In this document: piece after piece, positions 56,132-64,000 of the stretch | How positions within the stretch are numbered: position 1 is the stretch's first letter | Layout of the letters: the number at the start of each line of letters is the position of its first letter | IMG/VR virus record: IMGVR_UViG_3300028388_004484 | Location: 1 to 64,000 of that record | Direction: 5' to 3' (one strand) | Length of the DNA: 64,000 bases | Origin: a virus | Program-made: the position numbers and the translations under genes | The notes under the pieces: model-generated | Seen by the model: the letters and a program-made list of their open reading frames with translations, nothing else | What the model was told of the DNA's origin: nothing | Databases searched by the model: none

Positions 56132-59100
56132 ATGAAAGTTATAGCTTATAGAATACGGGTCGACGGCGCGGATATAGTCGTAAAAACGCAACAGGACTTG
56201 CGAAAGGCAATCCGTGACGTAAATAAAGCCCTTGACGATACCGAAATCGGGTCGAAGCGATACCAAAAGTTACAAAAGGAATTAGGCCGGCTAAAGGAAA
56301 CCCAAAAGCGGGTTCGGCAGGACACCCGGGATGCCGGCCGCGAATTTATCCGGTCAGCGGACCGCGGTAAGCGTTCTTACCGTTCTTTAAATGCCGAACT
56401 TGTAAACCTAAAGCGGCAGTACAAAGAACTAAGCGAAGCGGACCGGAATTCTAATACCGGCCGCGGCCTTTTAAAGCAGATTCGCGGCCTTTCAAAGGAA
56501 TTAAAAGGGATTGACAAAACGCTGGGGGATAACTTCCGGAATGTGGGAAATTACCAATCAGCTTTAAAAGGGGTATTCGGAAAGCTTGCCCTGGGCGCCG
56601 CTGCTTTGGGGATCGCTACCGGGATCCGGGAAATAGGAGCGGCGGCAAAGGAAGCCTTCCGAACTTTTGTCGACTTCCGGGATCAAGTTGCGATCCTGGG
56701 CGCCGTTTCCGGCGCGACGGCCGAAGAACTTAAAGTTTTGGAAGAAGAAGCGAAGCGCTTAGGGGAATCAACGCAATTTACAGCATCGCAAGTCGCCGAA
56801 CTACAAACGAACTTTGCCCGGGCGGGCTTCGATCCTTCGCAAATTATAGCGGCGACGGAAGCAACCCTGTCTTTGGCGACGGCTACCGGCGAAGATCTGG
56901 CACGTTCTTCCGAAGTTGTAACGACTACGCTTGGCGGCTATCAACTTACGGCGCAGGATACGGAACGGGCCACAAACGCCATGACGGCGGCCTTTAATAC
57001 TTCCCGTTTGCAGCTTGAAAGCTTCTTTGAAGCGACAAAAATTGTAGCGCCGAACGCGGCTTCTTTGGGCGTCGAAATTGAACAGGTAAACGCCGTTTTG
57101 GGCGCCTTAGCCGATGCCGGTATTGATGGAAGTAGTGCGGGGACGGCCCTACGGCGAATCTTCCTTGAAATGTCAAAAGAAAGTAGTAAGCTTTCCGGCG
57201 TGCTGGGCGTTACCGTAAAAGACGCGGAAAGTTTTAACCTTGCGCTTGAAAGATTAGGGGAAATTGATGTGACCCCCGAATTAGCAGACGAATTAGTCGG
57301 CAAGCGGGCCTTAACGGCTTTGCAGCTTCTTTCTACGCAGTCGGATAAGATCCGCGGCCTTTCGGCGGCGTATGGGTCCGTAACGGGGGAAATTGATAAG
57401 CTAGGCTTAACCATTGAAGATATTCCCGAAAAATTCCAGGACCTTGCCAATGCGGCGGAAACGGCCGGTAAAGTTCAGGATTCTTTAGCCGGCGACACGA
57501 AAGCCCTGGCATCGGCCGCCGAAGGTGTGCAAATTTCTTTCGTCGGCGCCTTCGAAGATATTGGGCGAACGATAACGCAATTTATCACTTCGGCCCTTCG
57601 AAAAGTATCCGGATTTTCCGGCGCCTTCCGAAAGGCATTCGATTTTTTGGTTGATATCTTACGGCCTATCGTCGAAGCCTTCGCAAATTTGGGATCCGCT
57701 ATTTTTGGCGGAACGGAAAAGGTGATAACTTTTGAAGATGTTCTTAGGACCCTTTCATCCGTTCTTACTTTCCTTTCAAATGTTTTGGCGACGGCCGTAA
57801 ATTGGATGGCCGAATTTATCACTGAATTACGGGACGGGATTAATGAGATACCCCTTTTAAAAGGCCTTTTTGACGGGCTTGTTACCGGGGTAAAGGACCT
57901 GGTTTCCTTATTCCTTGACCTTCCGAACATTTTTAACGGCGTTTTAGAATCCGTTAAGGCCTTCCGGGACAATATCAAAAATCTTAATTGGGAAAGAAGC
58001 ATTAGCGATGCCTTTGAAAACGGTTACTATTCTGCGCAGCGCCTTGCTTCGGGTATGATGTCCGCGCAGGAAGCGGCCGAAGGTTTGCTAGGAATTGTAA
58101 AGGAAGTAAATGACCTTCCGATAGGTGTCCGGGCGCCGGGTATACCCGATGCGGCGGCGCCGATAATTACCGATGTTGAACCGGATCCGGAAGGCGATGA
58201 CACCTTCGACGGATTAAAGGAAAGCGCCACCGCGGCGGAAGGTTCTATTAAATTCCTAAAAGATCGGATTTCTTCCCTTAAAAATGAGTTGGAAGATTTA
58301 AACGACGATAACAACATCGCCGATAAATTAGAAGAAATTATAGACGCAGAAGCGGACCTGGAAAAGGCACAGAAAAGAATAGAATCCATAAAGGAAGATT
58401 TGAAATTTGCCGACGGGCAAACGATCGACCTTTTAGTCGATGTTATCGACTTTGATTCTTCGGCCGTAGATAGGGAAATTGATCGCATCACCGACGAATC
58501 ATTTAAGGCGGTCGAAGAAGCTATCCAACGGGAAGGAATTAAGCGGGTCGAAGCGGCCCGAAAAGCGATCGAATCCGATAAGGAATTTCAGGCGGCGCGG
58601 AAGAAGATCGAAGAAGAAACGCAGCGGGAACTCCTGGAAGCCCGCCTTCGGGCCGCGGAAGAAGGAAGCCTTGCGCAGGCGAAGTTAATACAGGAATTAG
58701 CCGACCTGGAAACTGATATTAACCGGGAAAAAAACGAGGCGATTTTAAAGCAGGAAGAAGAAGCGGCGACGCAGCGGAAAGCACTTTTGGAAGAAGTTTT
58801 AAACGAAAGCTTTTCGATTATTTCGGATGTTTCGCAGCTTATCTTTTCGATCGACGCCGAACGGATCGAAAACACAAAGAATGCGCAAATAGCGGCTATT
58901 AACGAACAGGAAGAAGCGCGTTTGCAAGAATACGCGAATAATGAAGAAGCACAAAACGAAATCCGGGCCGAAGCGGAAGAAGAACGGCAGAAGATCGAAG
59001 CCGAAGCGGCGAAAAAGCAACAGGCTTTAGCCGTCAAGCAGGCGATTATTAACGCGGCTTTGGCAGTTACCAAAATATTTGCGACGCTTCCGCCACCGGC

Positions 59101-59596
59101 TAACTTCATCCAGGCCGGAATTGTTGCCGTAAAGATGGCCCTGGAAATAGCAAAGATCAAAAATACGACCTTCGCGACTGGCGGCTTTACGGGCTACGGA
59201 TCCGGGGCGCCCGACGAAACCGGGGAACGGCCGGTAGGCATCGTTCACGAAGGGGAATATGTCATACCGAAGCGGGTATTAAGGACCCGGCAGGGAATGG
59301 AACTTGCCCGGGCCGCGGAAATTCTACGGGCGCAAAAACTTGGTTCCCGTTTTCGTCGTTCGATGAAATTTGCCGAAGGCGGTTTTACCACTTCGCCGAT
59401 ACCGGCGACCGCCGGCGGCGGAATTATTCAGGCGGAAGTAGTTAGCAGAATAAGCGAAGATGATATTCAAGCAATAGCGGATTCAGTCCGGGCCGGTGCG
59501 CAGGCCGGAACCCGGGCCGGAAGCGCGCAGGGCGCAGGGGAATTAGAACGCCGGCGCGTTAGATTAAATAACCTGGAAGAAAAAATTAAAGTCTAA
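56132..59596 (+). CDS. Tape measure protein
   Basis: 1,154 residues. The first 140 are coiled coil. The PhageMin_Tail (TP901) core follows (TAEELKVLEEEAKRLGESTQ, QVAELQTNFARAGFD, EQVNAVLGALADAG). Hydrophobic helices lie near 150-180 and 525-560. A long Ala/Glu coiled coil (about 790-960) and a hydrophobic patch near 970-1000 follow. It fixes tail length and forms the DNA channel at injection. Frame abuts the next gene by one base. Confidence 0.92.
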   Translation: MKVIAYRIRVDGADIVVKTQQDLRKAIRDVNKALDDTEIGSKRYQKLQKELGRLKETQKRVRQDTRDAGREFIRSADRGKRSYRSLNAELVNLKRQYKELSEADRNSNTGRGLLKQIRGLSKELKGIDKTLGDNFRNVGNYQSALKGVFGKLALGAAALGIATGIREIGAAAKEAFRTFVDFRDQVAILGAVSGATAEELKVLEEEAKRLGESTQFTASQVAELQTNFARAGFDPSQIIAATEATLSLATATGEDLARSSEVVTTTLGGYQLTAQDTERATNAMTAAFNTSRLQLESFFEATKIVAPNAASLGVEIEQVNAVLGALADAGIDGSSAGTALRRIFLEMSKESSKLSGVLGVTVKDAESFNLALERLGEIDVTPELADELVGKRALTALQLLSTQSDKIRGLSAAYGSVTGEIDKLGLTIEDIPEKFQDLANAAETAGKVQDSLAGDTKALASAAEGVQISFVGAFEDIGRTITQFITSALRKVSGFSGAFRKAFDFLVDILRPIVEAFANLGSAIFGGTEKVITFEDVLRTLSSVLTFLSNVLATAVNWMAEFITELRDGINEIPLLKGLFDGLVTGVKDLVSLFLDLPNIFNGVLESVKAFRDNIKNLNWERSISDAFENGYYSAQRLASGMMSAQEAAEGLLGIVKEVNDLPIGVRAPGIPDAAAPIITDVEPDPEGDDTFDGLKESATAAEGSIKFLKDRISSLKNELEDLNDDNNIADKLEEIIDAEADLEKAQKRIESIKEDLKFADGQTIDLLVDVIDFDSSAVDREIDRITDESFKAVEEAIQREGIKRVEAARKAIESDKEFQAARKKIEEETQRELLEARLRAAEEGSLAQAKLIQELADLETDINREKNEAILKQEEEAATQRKALLEEVLNESFSIISDVSQLIFSIDAERIENTKNAQIAAINEQEEARLQEYANNEEAQNEIRAEAEEERQKIEAEAAKKQQALAVKQAIINAALAVTKIFATLPPPANFIQAGIVAVKMALEIAKIKNTTFATGGFTGYGSGAPDETGERPVGIVHEGEYVIPKRVLRTRQGMELARAAEILRAQKLGSRFRRSMKFAEGGFTTSPIPATAGGGIIQAEVVSRISEDDIQAIADSVRAGAQAGTRAGSAQGAGELERRRVRLNNLEEKIKV

Positions 59597-60696
59597 TGGC
59601 TATATCTGTAATAACATCTCCTAACGATTATGTCGGCTACGACAATTTAATCTGGCGCCTTCTTTTGGATAGTGCCGGGGTAGATCCTATCGTTAAAAGA
59701 CTGCATTATCAGCTTTACGACGGCGGCGGAACGGCGATAACAAAAGCTTATGGTGTCGCCTACACTCCGAACGGCGCCTACATTAACTTTGGGGACCTAC
59801 TTAAAGGCTTCCTTTCGACGCCATTCCACGACGGTGCGCCTTCAAGTGTCGCTTCGGATTATTCAAAGGAAGTTTATTTGCGATATTGGGAAAGTAGTTA
59901 CAATAAAGATACCGGCGACTATACCGAAACCGGGCATACGAATTCGTCGACTGTGACGGTTTTAAATGGCCGTGGACAGTACTTTAATGCGGACCCCTTC
60001 GCTAACTATCCGCTTGTGCCGGTTCTCCTTACACGGCGCCCTTTTAACTTTTCGGCTGCCCGGGATCAAATTGACCATTTATACGTACTGGCGGGGACTA
60101 CGCCGGTGACGATAACGCAAACGGTATATGCTGCTTCCGGGGCGCCGGCATCGGCGGCGCCGAAGGTAATTCCGGCGAACACTGCGCAAGGCGTCAGCCT
60201 CATTTCCAAACCATGGATAACGCCGGCGATTGACGACTATTATCGTTTGCAGTATTCTATTTCCGCGGGGATCTTTAGCGAAGAAATTAATATCTACGTT
60301 AAGGATAGCTGCGAAGAAGGCCTGGACCTTTATTTTCTGGAAAGCCTTGGCGGGTGGTCATCCTTCCGCTTCAAAAAAGCGCGGCCCGGGGTCCGGCGGA
60401 ACCTTATCCTTTACCGGAATCCGGAAGCTGGCATTTCTTCGACGAAAGCAGACAACTTCGAAACCTTTTCTTTAGAAACGGACCTTCCCATAAGGGATAA
60501 AGATTCGCAAAACTTTATACGCGAAATGCTTGCCGCGCAGGTACATTACCTGAAAGTCGAAACGTCGAACGGGTCATGGTATCAAAAGTTTATCCTGGAT
60601 GATAGCGAATTTACGCTTTCTTCGGAAACGGGGATGGTTTCAATACGGGTAAAAGGTCGACTTTCTACTAACTACGAAACATTGCCACAAGAATGA
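59596..60696 (+). CDS. Distal tail protein
   Basis: 366 residues, beta-rich (VKRLHYQLYDGGGTAITKAY, VTITQTVYAASGAPASAAP). Gene order after the tape measure gives distal tail or baseplate. It overlaps the next gene by 4 bp. No signal peptide, unlike the 6.5-13.6 kb fibre-like proteins. Confidence 0.65.
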   Translation: MAISVITSPNDYVGYDNLIWRLLLDSAGVDPIVKRLHYQLYDGGGTAITKAYGVAYTPNGAYINFGDLLKGFLSTPFHDGAPSSVASDYSKEVYLRYWESSYNKDTGDYTETGHTNSSTVTVLNGRGQYFNADPFANYPLVPVLLTRRPFNFSAARDQIDHLYVLAGTTPVTITQTVYAASGAPASAAPKVIPANTAQGVSLISKPWITPAIDDYYRLQYSISAGIFSEEINIYVKDSCEEGLDLYFLESLGGWSSFRFKKARPGVRRNLILYRNPEAGISSTKADNFETFSLETDLPIRDKDSQNFIREMLAAQVHYLKVETSNGSWYQKFILDDSEFTLSSETGMVSIRVKGRLSTNYETLPQE

Positions 60697-62879
60697 ATGA
60701 CAGGATAGAACTTGCGGAAAGTACATTCGGCTTCCCGGCGCAGTACCTTGAAGCAGACGGTCGAATTATCTTCGACACCTGGGACGGCTTTACGTTCGAA
60801 TTAACGGAACGCCTTTCGGAACTTACCGAAGCGACGCAAATTACCAAAAGCGCGGTCCTGGGCTTCGACCTTCCTTCTACGCCGAAAAATGACTACCTTT
60901 TCCGGGCCTTCCGGACCGCTAATTTGATGTACAACCAATTTTCGGCGTTAAAAGTAACTTGTATAACGGCATCCGGGCGGATCCTACAACAGGATCAAAT
61001 GTGGTTGTTTTCTTTTAACGACGCCGAAAAAAGTTACCAGGTCGAAATTTACGACACCGACGACTTTTGGCCGATACAAGCGGAAGAACTAACCTTCGAC
61101 CAGCTTGACTTAGGAACCTTTACCGTTTCGGAATTAAACATGATCGACAACTGGCAGACCCCCGAATACGCCGACGGCCAGGATCCTTTTTACTTCGGGC
61201 TTGTTCATTACGGCGGCTTTTGGGGGAATATGAATGAGTTTTTCATGGATGACCTTCGGCCTCTTTTAAGCGTGCCGGCGCTGCTAACTAAAGCTTTTCA
61301 AGAAATCGGATGGACGTTCGATTCACCGCTCCTTTCTTCGCCGTGGTTTAATCGGCTTTGGGTCTATATCCTTAAGGAAGAATTAAGTTATTCGACCATG
61401 GGCGACGGCCTTTATAATGCGGAAGCTTCGACGCTTTCTACTTTTACTGTATCAAGAGATACGGGCGTACCAAATGTTGCCCGAAAATACTTCTTATTCG
61501 ATACCGTAATTAGCGACCCGGGCGGAAACCTTTTAACGAATACACACGCCACAATCAATGACCATACGGTATACTCCCTTACGGAAGGCGTGCCGGCGGT
61601 TATGGGCGTAAGTATTGCAGTAACCTTACTCGGTGACGCCCTGGGCGGATCCGCCCGCATAGGCGTGGCCGATGTCGACGACCTGGACAATCCGATCGTT
61701 TTAACGTCGCAAAGCTTTTCCGTCGGGGCAAGTGAAAGTAAGTCGATCGTGTTTGAAGAAGAATTCTATGCGACGACGATTCGAAACATAGCTTTCTTTG
61801 TCGAATTCGAAAGTTCGAACGGGGTCGATCCTACGCCCCTAATTTATGCTATTGCACCGACTATTACCCTTCGCAGCGTTTCCAATAGGGTACACCGCGG
61901 CGATACGGTCACTATTTCGGAACTCGTTTCTTCGGATTACACGCTTATAGACTTCCTTCGTGGCCTTGCACATTTAGGCAACTTTCGTTTTAACACAGAT
62001 TGGGGAACCCGGACCGTTTCGATGTATCCGGAAATGACCGCCGACGTATACGGCCAGGACGTCGAAGGATTTATTTTCCCTTACGATAGCAATGTCGATG
62101 TTTCGGATTCCGTCATCCCGGAAAGCCTTTTCGCTTCCTTCCCGAAGTCGCGCCCGAATAGATATGTTTCTTTACGGTGGAAGGAATCGAAAGATAGCTT
62201 TATTGAGGAATTGAAGTTACCGGAAGAAGGGCCGCTGCATTCCCGAAAAATCGACCTGGGCGAAGCATTGAAGAAGGAAACGACGATTAATGAAAACCCC
62301 TTCTTTGAACCTACCGGTAATATTACGATAAACGAGGTTTCCATGCCGGCAATGTGGGATAATACCAATGATGAAATTTCTTATAAAATCGGCCCGCGGA
62401 TCCTTTACGCCGTCGGATTTACCCGGCAATATGACCCGGTAACGGGCGACGGCTTCGCCTGGAACTTTGAATTTCAGGTACGGCCGAACCTTCCTTATGT
62501 CGCGCAGCTTCCGGAAGGTTACATCGACACCGGCGCCGGGCCGGAACTGCCCACCGGGAACGTAGTTTTTGGTGATAAAGATCCGGATCTTTTTACAACG
62601 TTCTACGCATCGGCGGTCCTGGACGCCCGTTTTTCTCCTACCTACGAATTTAAGATTAAGGCATCGGATGTTCTTTTCGAATCTTTAGACTTCCGAAGCC
62701 GGCTGCATATCGAATATGGCCAGGAAACGATTATCGCCCGGCTATTAGAAAAGCGCGAATTCAAAACGGATCTTTCCGAACCCTTTACGATAGTTGTCCG
62801 GCCGGAATATCAGGATGTTGACGTAAAAACCCCATTAGAAGAACTGCCGGCCGCCGGCGAACAGCCTTCGCCCGGATAG
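60693..62879 (+). CDS. Tail tip / baseplate hub-like protein
   Basis: 728 residues, beta-rich with DTWDGFTFELTERLSELTEA near the start. Size and place fit the tail-tip hub that many siphophages carry after the distal tail protein. No peptidase motif is seen. Last clear virion gene on the right. Confidence 0.65.
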   Translation: MNDRIELAESTFGFPAQYLEADGRIIFDTWDGFTFELTERLSELTEATQITKSAVLGFDLPSTPKNDYLFRAFRTANLMYNQFSALKVTCITASGRILQQDQMWLFSFNDAEKSYQVEIYDTDDFWPIQAEELTFDQLDLGTFTVSELNMIDNWQTPEYADGQDPFYFGLVHYGGFWGNMNEFFMDDLRPLLSVPALLTKAFQEIGWTFDSPLLSSPWFNRLWVYILKEELSYSTMGDGLYNAEASTLSTFTVSRDTGVPNVARKYFLFDTVISDPGGNLLTNTHATINDHTVYSLTEGVPAVMGVSIAVTLLGDALGGSARIGVADVDDLDNPIVLTSQSFSVGASESKSIVFEEEFYATTIRNIAFFVEFESSNGVDPTPLIYAIAPTITLRSVSNRVHRGDTVTISELVSSDYTLIDFLRGLAHLGNFRFNTDWGTRTVSMYPEMTADVYGQDVEGFIFPYDSNVDVSDSVIPESLFASFPKSRPNRYVSLRWKESKDSFIEELKLPEEGPLHSRKIDLGEALKKETTINENPFFEPTGNITINEVSMPAMWDNTNDEISYKIGPRILYAVGFTRQYDPVTGDGFAWNFEFQVRPNLPYVAQLPEGYIDTGAGPELPTGNVVFGDKDPDLFTTFYASAVLDARFSPTYEFKIKASDVLFESLDFRSRLHIEYGQETIIARLLEKREFKTDLSEPFTIVVRPEYQDVDVKTPLEELPAAGEQPSPG

Positions 62880-62914
62880 GATAATGTACGCTATTTAAGA
62901 CAATTCGCTTCAAT

Positions 62915-63115
62915 ATGTGGAAAATAGAAAACATACCGGAAGAAGTACGGCCGGAAATTCTTAAGTTTTATAAATTATCCGAATTTTCTGATATTGCAGA
63001 TATTTTTGTGAAGTATGACGTTATCCCAGGGGGCATGTGCCGTTCGTGCGGTTTCAAGCGAACATTAAAAGCCTGGGTCGAATATGCTATTAATATTTGG
63101 GGCCTGGATGGATAA
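62915..63115 (+). CDS. Small Cys-containing protein
   Basis: 66 residues with MCRSCGFKRTLKAWVEYAIN. A single CxxC; metal binding would need a partner. It overlaps the next gene by 8 bp. Confidence 0.55.
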   Translation: MWKIENIPEEVRPEILKFYKLSEFSDIADIFVKYDVIPGGMCRSCGFKRTLKAWVEYAINIWGLDG

Positions 63116-63401
63116 AACAGAGTTAAAAGAAAAAAGAAAAGAAGTAGTCCTTAAGCTTTCTAAGCTTTTCGGCCTTGCCGTCGCCACCAAATACGAAGAT
63201 TTACCAAAAGACGTAAAAGATTTTTATTCTCATTATAGGTATACCGAATTACTTCGGCCATTAGTTTGCTTCGAATACCGAAAGAAGGAAATAAGCATGG
63301 CCGTTTTAGCCCGAAAGTACAGGATTTCAGAACGGCAAATTAGGTACATGATAAAGATCGGAGATAACATTTTAAACAATAAAAACAAGACAGAAGAATG
63401 A
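63108..63401 (+). CDS. HTH-type protein
   Basis: 97 residues from MDKTELKEKRKEVV. ISMAVLARKYRISERQIRYM is a clear helix-turn-helix of the resolvase/LuxR-like type. It overlaps both neighbours. Possibly the regulator of the next transcription unit. Confidence 0.6.
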   Translation: MDKTELKEKRKEVVLKLSKLFGLAVATKYEDLPKDVKDFYSHYRYTELLRPLVCFEYRKKEISMAVLARKYRISERQIRYMIKIGDNILNNKNKTEE

Positions 63402-63868
63402 AGAAGGCTTTTTATTTTGTAATCGGCTTAATCGCTATCATTTTTTTTGCGCTTAACTTTTCGGCCTGTGGATCCGAACCGGCGCCGGAAAGCTACGGCC
63501 GCGAAATTCCAGTTTCTGAACGAAGCTTCCCGAAGGCGGAACCGGATAACGCTTCCCTTTCCATTGCTTCGAAGCCCGAAAAGATCCGGAAGGAAGAACG
63601 GTTTCAAACACGGGTCGAAAGCTACATGGCCCTTTTTGCGACCGTTTACAATTCGGCTACGGGCGACTTCCTTACCGTGCGGGGAAAATTTCCCGGCCTG
63701 GATGTTCCGGCAGATACTACGCTATTAAGTAAAATGCAGGAAGAAGGAATCATCCCGGAAGGGTATAAAGTTACCAGGTTCGAAAAGATGCCCATTTCCT
63801 ACGTTTATCGTGTGCCTGTTGAACTGGAAGAAGCGACGCCGGCCGGCGAAGGTCCGGCAAAAGAATAA
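63398..63868 (+). CDS. Lipoprotein
   Basis: 156 residues. Signal peptide type II with lipobox NFSAC (Cys at about 24). The mature part is helical then beta (VESYMALFATVYNSATGDF). In a phage it could act in lysis as an outer spanin or in superinfection exclusion. Confidence 0.7.
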   Translation: MKKAFYFVIGLIAIIFFALNFSACGSEPAPESYGREIPVSERSFPKAEPDNASLSIASKPEKIRKEERFQTRVESYMALFATVYNSATGDFLTVRGKFPGLDVPADTTLLSKMQEEGIIPEGYKVTRFEKMPISYVYRVPVELEEATPAGEGPAKE

Positions 63869-63897
63869 CTTGTGTAGGTTTTTCTCATATAGGTTTG

Positions 63898-63930
63898 ACC
63901 CCGGGTGTGTGCCGCCTGGGGTTTTTTTTT
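63898..63930 (+). terminator. Terminator
   Basis: CCCC and GGGG with a GG/CC inner pair, then nine T. Confidence 0.75.
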
Positions 63931-63939
63931 GAAAAAAAT

Positions 63940-63981
63940 GTCAAAAAAGCTTGACTAACAAAAGAAGGTTCACTACCTTTA
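63940..63981 (+). promoter_or_regulatory. Class B promoter at window end
   Basis: GTCAAAAAAGCTTGAC dyad, the same 16 bases as at 51,834; -33 CTTG at 63,950; TACCTTTA at 63,974-63,981; spacer 20. The gene it drives lies beyond the window. Confidence 0.75.
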
Positions 63982-64000
63982 CATCGTCTTAAGGAATTAA

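Noticed and set aside
57475-59160. Several long minus-strand ORFs opposite the tape measure
   Set aside because: Their composition (runs of Ser, Ala and Phe) is the reverse shadow of Glu/Ala/Lys coiled-coil coding. No promoter or leader.
1-64000. Complete circular phage genome
   Set aside because: The last class B promoter has no gene behind it and the first 220 bases hold no matching leader or ORF; no end-to-end overlap is visible, so the window looks like part of a longer sequence.

Overview
The window is most of a tailed, dsDNA, probably temperate phage (or prophage) of a Bacteroidota host. The host call rests on promoters of the Bacteroidota type (TTTG, 19-20 bp, TAnnTTTG) and on A-rich leaders instead of Shine-Dalgarno sites. 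The tailed-phage call rests on a ClpP-like prohead protease, capsid, portal, terminase, tape measure, holin and amidase. Nearly everything reads on the + strand; the single clear exception is a HTH regulator at 15.0-15.4 kb. Outside one AT-rich island, Glu is almost always GAA, and the phage carries its own tRNA-Glu(UUC).

Layout. 0.2-6.4 kb: protease-scaffold, major capsid, portal and head-completion genes. 6.5-13.6 kb: four consecutive exported or lipidated fibre-like proteins with beta repeats. 13.6-15.4 kb: a small protein, a metallophosphoesterase and the divergent regulator. 15.5-20.3 kb: replication (initiator carrying an iteron origin, primase-helicase, SSB, excisionase-like HTH, PD-(D/E)XK-like nuclease). 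20.3-22.9 kb: an AT-rich island built like an integron gene-cassette array, including a DNA methyltransferase. 22.9-26.0 kb: small membrane proteins, a possible att region and a tyrosine integrase. 26.1-34.7 kb: nucleotide and DNA metabolism (GIY-YIG protein, MazG-like, DnaQ-like exonuclease, RuvC-like resolvase, ERF annealing protein), an amidase and tRNA-Glu. 35-36 kb: spanin-like protein and holin. 36.1-39.9 kb: an unusual ParB/SDR/cupin/PAPS-reductase/ParB operon running into terminase (39.9-41.9 kb). 42-52.4 kb: many small accessory genes, several as single promoter-gene-terminator modules. 52.5-62.9 kb: tail genes (gp10-like, tape measure, distal tail). 62.9-63.9 kb: three small genes. 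Both ends appear cut from a longer molecule.

Most notable. (1) A cassette array in which each unit starts with a 9-base GTT... word and ends with its exact reverse complement, as in integron attC sites, with no integron integrase. (2) Two copies, about 38.6 kb apart, of an iteron plus AT-rich block, one inside the initiator gene. (3) Two dense clusters of the heptamer GCAAACG, one upstream of and one inside a membrane-protein gene, used in two reading frames and so probably selected as DNA. (4) Two promoter families, each with its own dyad over the -33 box, dividing the genome into two candidate regulons.
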